NCBI GenBank assembly: GCA_018268035.1
Contig: JAFDXI010000146.1
Location: forward strand, 55,280-119,279
DNA from: Bacteroidota bacterium
Lineage (GTDB): Bacteria > Bacteroidota > Bacteroidia > Chitinophagales > Chitinophagaceae
Length of the DNA: 64,000 bases
Direction: 5' to 3'
Shown here: piece after piece, positions 19,216 to 28,069 of the stretch
Position numbering within the stretch: the stretch's first letter is position 1
Layout: the number at the start of each line of letters is the position of its first letter
Notes under the pieces: generated by a model
Told to the model about the DNA's origin: nothing
The model's database searches: none
Seen by the model: only the letters and a program-made list of their open reading frames with translations
Translations under genes and position numbers: made by a program

Positions 19216-19478
19216 AAATTCCACTGATAGTAGAAATCTTTGCCTCATTAAATTATTTTTAGAGTAATAACACCTCCCTGTGCCATAAGATTTCTGATCT
19301 TGTTATTAATAAGTTCAACCTTCTGATTATATTTGAAAGAGTTTGAAAAGAAAGGAGTTTGATAATTCTGCAGACCAATAATTTTCTTTAACACTATCAT
19401 ACCTTTTCTATAAATCATACCTTTAACCGGCAAAATATCTCCTCAGAAATTTCTACTGTAAAACAAAAAAATATAAAT

Positions 19479-20063
19479 ATGAAATACTTTATTGCCATCT
19501 TCTTATTATTCCTTTTGCAAGAGAGTAATGCACAGGAAATTTTACCTGCAGACATTCAAATAAAAACAGCATTGTTAGCAGCACCTGCCGATCAAAAAGA
19601 CAGTGCTACTGTTTTAGGTTATGATAAAACAGGAAAGCTGGTAACCTTGAGAAAAGGGAATGGCAAACTTATATGTCTTGCTGACGACCCGAACAAAAAA
19701 GGTATCAGTGTCGCCTGTTATTCTTCCAACCTTGAGCCATTTATGGCCAGGGGCAGGGCATTGATAGCAGAAGGGAAATCTGAAAAAGAAAAACAGGAAA
19801 TCAGGGAAAAAGAAATGGATGAAGGAAAATTAAAAATACCTAAAGAGCCAAACATTTTATACGTATTTAGCGGTGATGAAGGAAATTATAATAAAACAAC
19901 TGGCGAGTTAAAAGATGGCTATATGCGATATGTTTTATACACGCCTTATGCAACATTTAAATCAACCGGCTTATCAGCCAGCCCATCATTTCCCGGCATG
20001 CCTTGGCTGATGGATGCAGGAACCGCAAAAGCACATATCATGATTACACCTCCGAAAGAATGA
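19479..20063 (+). CDS. Secreted protein of unknown function
   Basis: I do not recognise this family. The 194-residue protein has a signal peptide ending ESNAQ and no membrane helix after it, so it should be exported. The middle holds two Cys (LICLADDP, SVACYSS) that could form a disulfide, and then a Lys/Glu-rich segment (GKSEKEKQEIREKEMDEGK). The C-terminal part contains YVLYTPYATF and FPGMPWLMDAG. It stands alone. Confidence 0.7.
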   Translation: MKYFIAIFLLFLLQESNAQEILPADIQIKTALLAAPADQKDSATVLGYDKTGKLVTLRKGNGKLICLADDPNKKGISVACYSSNLEPFMARGRALIAEGKSEKEKQEIREKEMDEGKLKIPKEPNILYVFSGDEGNYNKTTGELKDGYMRYVLYTPYATFKSTGLSASPSFPGMPWLMDAGTAKAHIMITPPKE

Positions 20064-20513
20064 TCAGGGTTGATATGAGATTTTTCAACAATGAATATTC
20101 AGTTATATTTCAGAAAAGAACTTATTAATGCAAAGGCATTTTATATTCTCTTCTCCTACTACCATTAAATGAAAAAAAATCCTTTCAATAAAAACATCAG
20201 CATAAACTTTATGAATTTTGATATAAAGGAAATGGGGGAACTATAATGTAAACCATCCCAAAAATCAAAGTAATATTTTATTTAGCACACCTAAGAAAAC
20301 TATTAAGTTAGCTATTAAAACAATACTACATTGCAATACCAACCCTTCACAATAAGATTCCATTGTTTTTTACACATTTCATTCATAAAATATTATTTCA
20401 AAAAATCTTAATTAAAATAAAACAAAATTGCTTAAACCTCATCGCTTAAATTTTATCATAGCGTTTACAATAATTAAGCATCATTTACATTATACATCAA
20501 TAGCATTTCCAGC
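20064..20513. other. AT-rich intergenic stretch, no gene seen
   Basis: This 450-bp stretch is rich in A and T, with stop codons in every frame at short intervals. I see no coding frame, strong hairpin, tRNA or consensus promoter in it. It separates the secreted unknown from the GYF_2 protein and probably contains the promoter of the latter. Confidence 0.5.
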
Positions 20514-22004
20514 ATGAACAACAGAGCTTATCACCTCTTGCGCAACAACAAAGAAGAAGGGCCATTTACGGCAGAAGAGATTATTGACAAAAACCTGAGG
20601 CCTTATGATCTCATTTGGATAGATGGAAAAAGTGCGGCCTGGAGTTACCCAGGTGAGCTTGCAGAATTTAAAATGTATGCACCTTTACCAGTTGAAGTAA
20701 ATCAACAGCAAAATAAATCATTTGTCAGCGCTTCAATACAAGCTGCGATGGCCGTGAATAACACAATTGCTAAAGCTGATTCAAAACAGAAGCCCCGCTA
20801 TAAAGTTTATGCAGCATGGAATCAAATTCCAACAAGCAACTCTTCGGCTAACAAGCCTCCGATGATATCAGAATCACAAAAAGCTGTATTAAAAAACACT
20901 GCAACATCAATTGACACCCAGGCAAAATCATTAAGCTGGACAGAAGCCTGGCAGGACTGGGAGAATGAAAAAATATCATTACCAAAAGAAAACTATTCAA
21001 ATGAGTTGCCTGAAAACACTACTGCAAAAAAGGTTAATGTATCATCTCCTCCCCTGCCGGAAACAAAACTTGAACAATCGCATGATAAGTTGAATAATCA
21101 TTCCTATGAAAACGTCATTAGACAAAAACAACTTCAACAAAATAATTCCTTTTCAGGAAAGCTGTCTGGCTTCATTATACCAGCTTTTGTTTTAGCAATA
21201 ATTTTCAGTATCAGTTACTGGTTGCTGCACGATTATGGCGCAACATCAAAAACATTTGCCCAAAGCCATACTCAACAATTGAAGGCAACAACTGTAATGA
21301 ATGATCCGGCATATTCTTCAACTAAGGATAATGCTTTAAATGAATCAGAAAAAAATTTAAATAGAAATAAACAAACTGTTGCCAATCTTCCTGACCGCGC
21401 TGAAGAAAGGAAATCATTAGAACACACCAACGAATTAAACCATCAAAAAAATAATTCTAATTCAAAAGAAAGTGAAGTTGTTTTATCAAAACCTGTTGTT
21501 ACTAATACAAATTATATTTCATCAGTAAAACAACCTGATTTGACAAAAAATATTTCTGTTCTACAAGATCAGCAAAAGGCTGCTAATCCTGGAGATGGTG
21601 ATTTGAAAAACAATGATGCCTCTGAGCAAACAAATACCGTTCAGGACGGTTCATCTATCAATGTAAATGAAAAAATTCCTGCAACCATAATAAAACCTGA
21701 AATAAAAAAAACAGTTTCAGATTATATAACCACGCCAGAATATATCCCAATGAAAAATGGAATTGCCAATATTAAAATACAGAACATCAGTGACGTAAAC
21801 CTTGACCTGGTTGTGATAGATGTGCAATATTTTGATGCTGCACATAATTATCGTAAAGGTGAAACCATGTACCTGCATAACCTGAAAGCTGGAAAAAATA
21901 TAGTCATAAAAACACCAAAAGACAATGACGCATATTTTGCTACTTCAAAAGTTTCATTAATCAGTTCTGATAGTGGAAACGTTAACGTTATTAGCGATAA
22001 TTAA
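20514..22004 (+). CDS. GYF_2 (DUF4339) domain membrane protein
   Basis: The 496-residue protein starts with a GYF_2-like domain (residues 5-55: YHLLRNNKEEGPFTAEEI, then LIWIDG and AAWSYPGEL). Then come a low-complexity polar linker, one transmembrane helix at about 219-239, a long Asn/Lys/Ser-rich segment, and a compact C-terminal domain from about residue 400 (IPMKNGIANIKIQNISDVNLD). The predicted arrangement is an N-terminal cytoplasmic interaction domain with an external C-terminal domain. Function is unknown; a sensor or scaffold role is a guess. Confidence 0.75.
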   Translation: MNNRAYHLLRNNKEEGPFTAEEIIDKNLRPYDLIWIDGKSAAWSYPGELAEFKMYAPLPVEVNQQQNKSFVSASIQAAMAVNNTIAKADSKQKPRYKVYAAWNQIPTSNSSANKPPMISESQKAVLKNTATSIDTQAKSLSWTEAWQDWENEKISLPKENYSNELPENTTAKKVNVSSPPLPETKLEQSHDKLNNHSYENVIRQKQLQQNNSFSGKLSGFIIPAFVLAIIFSISYWLLHDYGATSKTFAQSHTQQLKATTVMNDPAYSSTKDNALNESEKNLNRNKQTVANLPDRAEERKSLEHTNELNHQKNNSNSKESEVVLSKPVVTNTNYISSVKQPDLTKNISVLQDQQKAANPGDGDLKNNDASEQTNTVQDGSSINVNEKIPATIIKPEIKKTVSDYITTPEYIPMKNGIANIKIQNISDVNLDLVVIDVQYFDAAHNYRKGETMYLHNLKAGKNIVIKTPKDNDAYFATSKVSLISSDSGNVNVISDN

Positions 22005-22043
22005 TCTTTAGCAAGGCTTAAATTTGCCGCATAAAATTTAGTG

Positions 22044-23564
22044 ATGCCTGTTGACAATCATTCAAAACACATTGTATTATTTGGTGCGGGAAAATCTGCT
22101 ACCGTACTCATTAATTTCCTGAAGAAAATTGCAGTTGAAAAAGACTGGAAGGTAACTGTTGCTGACAGTGACATTAAAGTGGTGGAGCAAAAAGTAAACA
22201 ATGCGCCAAACGTAACTGCTGTTGCAGCAGATGTAAAAAATGCTGAAGACAGAAAAAAATATATTGAACAGGCAGATCTTGTCATTTCTTTAATGCCGCC
22301 ATTCCTGCATTACTTAATTGCTGTTGACTGCCTGACCATCAAAAAGCACCTGCTCACTGCTTCATATATTGATGAAGACATCAAAAAATTATCAGCAGAG
22401 ATAAAAGACAGTGGTGTGTTATTCCTATATGAAATGGGTCTTGATCCTGGCATTGATCACATGAGTGCAATGCAGTTGATCCATAGCATAAAAAATAAAG
22501 GAGGGAAGATTATATCTTTTAAATCACATTGTGGTGGATTGATTGCACCCGAAAGTGACGATAACCCCTGGCATTATAAAATAAGCTGGAACCCACGCAA
22601 CATTATCATGGCTGGGAAAGCCGGGGCAGTTTACAGGGAAAATAATGAAGAGGTCAATATAGACTATGAACACTTGTTTTCTATACAACATGGTGTAGAA
22701 GTCCCAGGATTAGGCTGGTATGCATATTATTTAAACCGTGATTCGTTAAGTTATATTCCAATTTACCATCTTGATGATGTCAATAGTTTTATGCGTACCA
22801 CTTTACGTCATCCTGATTTTTGTTTTGGCTGGAAAAATATTGTTGACCTGAAATTAACTGATGAAGAAAAAGTATATGAAACAGATGGATTAAACATATC
22901 TGATTTCTTCAGGCAGCATTTTGAAAGACATGGCTTTGGTGAATGGCTCACCAAATTATTGAGTTCAAGATTGGAATATGCCAAAAAAATGATGGAACAA
23001 TTGATGAGCCTGATGGAAGCCGAACAGGAAGCCATTAGTGAAGGTGAAAAGCCTGATGAAAATTTTATGATGATAGATGAGGAAGGCAAATTGACAACAT
23101 TAAACGTTGATGATGTAAAAAGCCGTGCTGCAGAAAGTGTTGCTGTGCAGATGCACGAAGCAAACCTTACATTAAAACAATTATTCTTTTTAGGGCTAAA
23201 TGATGATACACCTATCAATAAAGGTTTGTGCAGCGCAGCAGAGGTCTTACAATTTATTGCTGAAAAAAAACTGGCTCTTCAACCAACAGATAAAGACATG
23301 ATTGTAATGCTGCATGAAATAGAATATGAACTGGAAGAAAAAAAGTCCTCTGTCAAATCCACATTGATTGTAAAAGGTGCAGACAGCGTTCATACAGCAA
23401 TGGCAAAAACTGTTGGGTTGCCGCTTGGTATTGCAGCCAAATTAATTCTTGAAGGAAAGATCAATGAAACCGGTTTAAATATTCCAATACTTCCGTCTAT
23501 TTATGAACCTGTATTGCAGGAATTGAAAGAATATGATGTGGCCTTTCATGAAATAGAATCATAA
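22044..23564 (+). CDS. Saccharopine dehydrogenase-like oxidoreductase
   Basis: The protein of 506 residues has an N-terminal Rossmann fold (IVLFGAGKSATVLINFL) and a saccharopine dehydrogenase-type second domain (LYEMGLDPGIDHMSAMQLI, then SHCGGLIAPESDDNPWHYKISWNPRN). It resembles the glutamate-forming saccharopine reductase/dehydrogenase family, which links alpha-aminoadipate semialdehyde and glutamate in lysine metabolism. A GTG at 22041 precedes the ATG at 22044; the ATG is preferred. Its stop is 1 nt from the gpsA stop on the opposite strand. Confidence 0.85.
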   Translation: MPVDNHSKHIVLFGAGKSATVLINFLKKIAVEKDWKVTVADSDIKVVEQKVNNAPNVTAVAADVKNAEDRKKYIEQADLVISLMPPFLHYLIAVDCLTIKKHLLTASYIDEDIKKLSAEIKDSGVLFLYEMGLDPGIDHMSAMQLIHSIKNKGGKIISFKSHCGGLIAPESDDNPWHYKISWNPRNIIMAGKAGAVYRENNEEVNIDYEHLFSIQHGVEVPGLGWYAYYLNRDSLSYIPIYHLDDVNSFMRTTLRHPDFCFGWKNIVDLKLTDEEKVYETDGLNISDFFRQHFERHGFGEWLTKLLSSRLEYAKKMMEQLMSLMEAEQEAISEGEKPDENFMMIDEEGKLTTLNVDDVKSRAAESVAVQMHEANLTLKQLFFLGLNDDTPINKGLCSAAEVLQFIAEKKLALQPTDKDMIVMLHEIEYELEEKKSSVKSTLIVKGADSVHTAMAKTVGLPLGIAAKLILEGKINETGLNIPILPSIYEPVLQELKEYDVAFHEIES

Positions 23565-23565
23565 T

Positions 23566-24564
23566 TTACACCAGGATATTTTCTATGGCAGCAAAACCAT
23601 CTGCTGGTGGTAATTGTTCCCATAAAATTTTATAGATTGTTTTTGCGATAGGTATATTCACTTGCAAAGGTTCGTTGGTAATGTGTATGCATTTGCTGGC
23701 ATTATAACCTTCAGCCACCATACCCAATTCGAGTTGTGCAGCTTTTACAGAATAACCTTTACCAATCATATTACCAAGCATCCTGTTGCGGCTATACAAA
23801 GAATAACAGGTAACCAGCAAATCGCCTAAATACACAGAGGCAGCATAATTTAATTCTGATGTTGAAGCTTCATGTTTCACTTCTCTTAAAAAACGTACCA
23901 TTTCATTTCCCGCATTCGCGATATAAACACTCAGGAAATTATCACCGTAATCAAGGCCATGTGCAATGCCGGCTCCTAATGCATAAATATTTTTTAAGAT
24001 GGCTGCATACTGCACGCCAAGGATATCAGGATTGATTACTGTTTTGATAAACTCTGTATTAAATGCTGATGCAATTTTTTCTGTTGTCGCAATATCCAAA
24101 CCTGAAAATGTGAGATAGGATAATTTCTCTGCTGCTACTTCTTCCGCATGGCAAGGGCCCAGCACTGTGAAATAATTTTTAAGGTCAACATTAAAATTAT
24201 CAAGGAGGTATTCGTTTAGCAACTGGTTCTTTTGTGGAAGGATACCTTTAATAGCGGAAATGATTTTCTTACTATTGAAAACATCTTTGTTTAATATACC
24301 TAATGACTGGTGTACATAAGCAGATGGGATAACAATCACCAAAGCATCACAGGCATCAATAACATAATTAATATTGCTGCTGAGTTGCAAACGGCTCACA
24401 TCAAAAAAAGCATTACTTAAATAATGAGGGTTGTGGCGGCGTTGCTTTAAATGTGTGATGGTTTCATCGTTGCGCACATACCAGAAAATTTTTTGACCAC
24501 TATCGCTTAAAATTTTTGCCAGGGCTGTTGCCCAACTACCGCTTCCAAGTATCCCAAATTGCAT
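23566..24564 (-). CDS. gpsA: Glycerol-3-phosphate dehydrogenase (NAD(P)+)
   Basis: The 332-residue protein reduces dihydroxyacetone phosphate to glycerol-3-phosphate for phospholipid synthesis. It begins FGILGSGSWATALA (Rossmann motif), carries VLGPCHAEEVAAEK, and has the catalytic Lys segment ALKNIYALGAG as AAILKNIYALGAGIAHG. Length fits the family. It is convergent with the saccharopine dehydrogenase-like gene. Confidence 0.95.
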   Translation of the reverse strand: MQFGILGSGSWATALAKILSDSGQKIFWYVRNDETITHLKQRRHNPHYLSNAFFDVSRLQLSSNINYVIDACDALVIVIPSAYVHQSLGILNKDVFNSKKIISAIKGILPQKNQLLNEYLLDNFNVDLKNYFTVLGPCHAEEVAAEKLSYLTFSGLDIATTEKIASAFNTEFIKTVINPDILGVQYAAILKNIYALGAGIAHGLDYGDNFLSVYIANAGNEMVRFLREVKHEASTSELNYAASVYLGDLLVTCYSLYSRNRMLGNMIGKGYSVKAAQLELGMVAEGYNASKCIHITNEPLQVNIPIAKTIYKILWEQLPPADGFAAIENILV

Positions 24565-24696
24565 GCAATTATTTTAAGGCATAAAGATAAGCGTGTTTGT
24601 TTATTGCAAAAGAAAGTTATAACAGATTACACTTTTGCCTTGAAAATTTTTGATATACCCTGGATTAATGAATGAATAAAAACACCAACACATCAT

Positions 24697-26058
24697 TTAT
24701 TTCTTATCAAAGGTTTTCACCAAATCATCTTTACTAACTACTTTTACTTTATCACCATCTTTCATGGTTTTGCTCACCACATCATAAGGACCGGTTACTA
24801 CTTGCTCATCTGGTTTCAATCCATAAGTAACTTCAATATTGTTGATGTCCTGTATAGAAGTCTGGACTGGTTTTAATTTCACTTTGCCATCAGGTTGTAC
24901 AGCAAAAACAACTTCTACAAAATCTGTATCTCCTGTAGTATTTCTTGCCATAATTGCCTGCAAAGCATTCTTTAAAGAATCGTTCTTTCTCAGGTCTTTT
25001 AAACTTCGTGTAGTTACTGCATTTAATGGCACAGATAAAACATTATCATGTGTCTGAGTTTGTATATCAGCGCTGGCTGTCATATTTGGCCTGAATGGAA
25101 ATGGCTGGCCTTTTACAATTAAATCTTTATAGCTGGAAGGTAATAAACGGATATGTACTTCATAATTGGTAACACTGGTAGATGATGATGAAGTACTTGT
25201 TAATGCATTGGTTTCAGGGTTGGCAATTTTATAGACAACACCTTTGAATTTACGGTTATTGAAAGCATCAATCTCAATATTTGCTGAGTCGCCAATCTTT
25301 ACTTTCGGGATGTCATTTTCGCCAACATCCACCTGCACTTCCATGCTGCTAAGATCGGCAATGCGCATCATTTCTGTACCTATATTAAATTGGTTACCTG
25401 CTACACGCTCACCATTTTTGATACTTAATAAACTAATCACGCCATCCATGGGAGCAGTGATAGTAGCCCGCTGTAAATCTTTATTAGCACTCGACAAACC
25501 CGCCATTGCATTTTGCACATTTGCCTGATTGGCTTTTATTCCACTTTGAGCAGCAATATAATTGGCTTTTGCAGATTCATAAGCCTGTTGTGCTGTTTCA
25601 AATTCTGATTGAGAAATCACTTTTTCAGTTAATAAAGTTTTCTGCCGGTTGTATGCAGCTTCTGCCTGATCAAGGGTAGCTTTTAATGCACCTAATTGTG
25701 CTTTTGCATTGGCAACCTGTGCTTCAGATTGAGCAACTGTCGCTGCTGCCTGGTCGCGTTGGGATGAATAAATATCAGCATAAATTTTTGCCAACACCTG
25801 GCCACGGTGGACAGTGTCACCTTCATTTACATTCAGCTCTACCACCTGACCCGAAATATCAGGGCTAATCTTAACTTCTACTTCCGGAAACACTTTTCCT
25901 GTTGCAGTAACAGTTTCTGTAATGTTGCGCAACACTGCTTTTTCTGCTGTAATTTTTGTTCCTTCATCATTCCCCAGTACCCCCATTTTGCTCAATACCA
26001 CAAGGATTGCAATCACAACCACCAATATGCCTATTATCCATTTTAATTTTTTGCTCAT
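24697..26058 (-). CDS. MacA/HlyD-type efflux periplasmic adaptor
   Basis: The 453-residue protein has an N-terminal membrane anchor (residues 5-24), the barrel-sandwich part (TVTATGKVFPEVEVKISPDISGQVVELNVNEGD), a long alpha-hairpin rich in Ala and Gln at about 90-185, and beta-barrel and membrane-proximal domains. It bridges an inner-membrane pump to a TolC channel. The tolC-like gene lies just upstream, 24 bp away, but no ABC (MacB) or RND pump gene follows. The hairpin contains IKANQANVQNAMAGL-type heptads. Confidence 0.88.
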   Translation of the reverse strand: MSKKLKWIIGILVVVIAILVVLSKMGVLGNDEGTKITAEKAVLRNITETVTATGKVFPEVEVKISPDISGQVVELNVNEGDTVHRGQVLAKIYADIYSSQRDQAAATVAQSEAQVANAKAQLGALKATLDQAEAAYNRQKTLLTEKVISQSEFETAQQAYESAKANYIAAQSGIKANQANVQNAMAGLSSANKDLQRATITAPMDGVISLLSIKNGERVAGNQFNIGTEMMRIADLSSMEVQVDVGENDIPKVKIGDSANIEIDAFNNRKFKGVVYKIANPETNALTSTSSSSTSVTNYEVHIRLLPSSYKDLIVKGQPFPFRPNMTASADIQTQTHDNVLSVPLNAVTTRSLKDLRKNDSLKNALQAIMARNTTGDTDFVEVVFAVQPDGKVKLKPVQTSIQDINNIEVTYGLKPDEQVVTGPYDVVSKTMKDGDKVKVVSKDDLVKTFDKK

Positions 26059-26082
26059 ACAATAAAATTTTTTTTGGCCACT

Positions 26083-27513
26083 TTAAAACTGCACCTTTTG
26101 CCCTTTATAAAACTCAAGTACTTTCATCTTAAAGATGTAATCATACTTAGCTGAAACCTGGTTTATTTTTGCTGTAAATAAATTTGTCTGAATCGTGATA
26201 TAATCAATGGTTGACAACATACCAATATCATATCTTTTTGTAGCGAGATCAAAAGCATATTGTTGTGTCTGCACTTCTTTTGAAGTAGAATTATATTTTG
26301 CCAAAGCAGATACTGCATTGCTGTAAGCAGTATAAACATTTTGTTGTAATGTGATATTATTTGCCCGTGCCTGTAATCTTGCATTTTCAAGATTCAATTT
26401 TGCACGTTCATAATTTGTTCTTGACTGCCGTCCATTTAAAATAGGAACATTCAGTTGCAATCCTATAGATTGGCTGAAATTTACATTGCCCACCTGTTTA
26501 AAATAAGGCACTTTTTTATAAACAGGTATTATCTGGTTACTGACGAGATAATCTCCACCATGTGTATAAATTGTATCACTGAAAGGATATGAACCATGCG
26601 GTTCCATGTAAGTGTTTCCATAGTTACTTCCCAATTGTCCAAACATACTTAAAGTGGGATACATTGCCCCTTTAGCGCTTTTCACTGCATACTCATTCGA
26701 CACTATTAAAAAGCTATCAGATTTTTGTTGTGGCTGGCTGGCAAGTGCAAGCTGGTAAACATAAGCCGGATCTAAATCAGCCAATGGCGGAATAGGAATT
26801 TTATCTACATCGGGTGTTGATACTTTAAATGGTAATGATTCATCAATATTCAAGAACCCCATTAATGAAATCCTGTTTTGTTCTGCTGTGCCCAAAGCTG
26901 CTATATAACTGCTGCTGTCTGAAGCCAATTGTGATACTAACTGTGCAGCATCCAGTTCAGGTTTGCTTCCTGCATCAACAAGTTTCCTTGTATTATCCAA
27001 CTGAGATTTTGTCTGGTCAATTTGCAATTTGGCAATATTGGCTTGTTCAATACTTAATAAAGTTTGCAGGTAAGCGGCTGCTACATTGAGGGCAATATCA
27101 TTTCTCACTTTATCAACACCAAACTTTGAAGATGCTTCATTATTTTCAGTTGCTTTAATATTATTTTTTATGTTAAAAAAATTAAACAATGTGATACCAG
27201 TCTGCATATTATAGCTCTGGAAAAATACTCTATTGGTAGTGTATTGATTGGTAGTTGGATCAATATTGCGGCCGAACTGGTAACCCCCATTTGTGTTGAA
27301 ATTTAATGTTGGTATTTGTTGCCACTTTGCCATCCGGGTTTGCAAAGCTGCTTCCCTCTCCTGCACGTCGGCCTGCAAAACATTAATGTTATTTGCCAAT
27401 GCGTAATCAACACAATGCCTCAAATCCCAAGTATCAGGTACCTGGGCTTTTACTTGTCCTAAATTAAGCAAGAAAAATATGGGTAATAAATAGCTAAATG
27501 AATTTTTTCTCAT
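26083..27513 (-). CDS. TolC-family outer membrane efflux protein
   Basis: The protein of 476 residues has a signal peptide ending GQVKAQ and starts DTWDLRHCVDYALANNINV, the usual entry of the outer membrane efflux family. Two long coiled-coil halves of the TolC fold are visible, each with repeated Gln/Asn/Ala. The frame is open to 27669, but that would place 52 extra residues before the signal peptide, so ATG 27513 (MRKNSFSY) is chosen. It is co-directional with the adaptor and probably heads that operon. Confidence 0.88.
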   Translation of the reverse strand: MRKNSFSYLLPIFFLLNLGQVKAQVPDTWDLRHCVDYALANNINVLQADVQEREAALQTRMAKWQQIPTLNFNTNGGYQFGRNIDPTTNQYTTNRVFFQSYNMQTGITLFNFFNIKNNIKATENNEASSKFGVDKVRNDIALNVAAAYLQTLLSIEQANIAKLQIDQTKSQLDNTRKLVDAGSKPELDAAQLVSQLASDSSSYIAALGTAEQNRISLMGFLNIDESLPFKVSTPDVDKIPIPPLADLDPAYVYQLALASQPQQKSDSFLIVSNEYAVKSAKGAMYPTLSMFGQLGSNYGNTYMEPHGSYPFSDTIYTHGGDYLVSNQIIPVYKKVPYFKQVGNVNFSQSIGLQLNVPILNGRQSRTNYERAKLNLENARLQARANNITLQQNVYTAYSNAVSALAKYNSTSKEVQTQQYAFDLATKRYDIGMLSTIDYITIQTNLFTAKINQVSAKYDYIFKMKVLEFYKGQKVQF

Positions 27514-28069
27514 GTTATTTGCTAAGCCCGACAAAAATATGCTCTGACAATCGAGTAAAATCTTAAAATTTATATAAACGGAAAAGATTGATGTTGAAGG
27601 ATAAAATAAGAGTTTACAAAAAAAAAGAATGCATGCTGCTATCACATTATTCAAAAACAATGATGACATTTTTAATTGAATACTGAAATTTATACCTTTT
27701 GAAATGATAAAATGAAACTCTGTTTTTTATAAAAGTGAAATTTTAAGCCATTCAATATCCTCAAACATTGATGAGTTTTTAATGCTGTTCCACATCAATA
27801 AAACCAAAACAACTATAGTTACAGTGAGAATTGGCACAGTCTTCAGTTATATACAATGAATGGATTGCTGCAAAAGACAACTCAAGTTATATTTGCGAAG
27901 CATAAACTTGAGTGATATAAATACTGAAACACTTCATTCAAATACTAATAGCACCACTCCTATAAACTAAAATCATCCACTTAAATATACTTTCCCAAAA
28001 TTAAACTTAAACGTTATTGTCAGAAGAGATCAACCGGATTGATATAGCAGCAATCTGCAATAGTTTTTC
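27514..28069. other. Intergenic region with an inverted repeat containing a promoter-like element
   Basis: No gene is seen in these 556 bp. ACTCAAGTT (27880-27888) and AACTTGAGT (27905-27913) form a 9-bp inverted repeat with an inner TGC-GAA-GCA loop stem. The element TATATTTG (27888-27895), a match to TANNTTTG, lies within it, with TTG 20 nt upstream (27865-27867). This gives a possible rightward promoter with no known gene downstream. A tolC promoter with TATTTTTG at 27532-27539 on the minus strand is also possible. Confidence 0.3.

Noticed and set aside
19248..19433. 61-codon minus-strand frame in the gap after the ECF sigma gene
   Set aside because: The composition is protein-like, but there is no motif or recognisable promoter and it overlaps no operon. 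It is too short to support.
27514..27669. Upstream extension of the tolC-like frame
   Set aside because: It would place 52 residues ahead of a clear signal peptide. The internal ATG 27513 is better.
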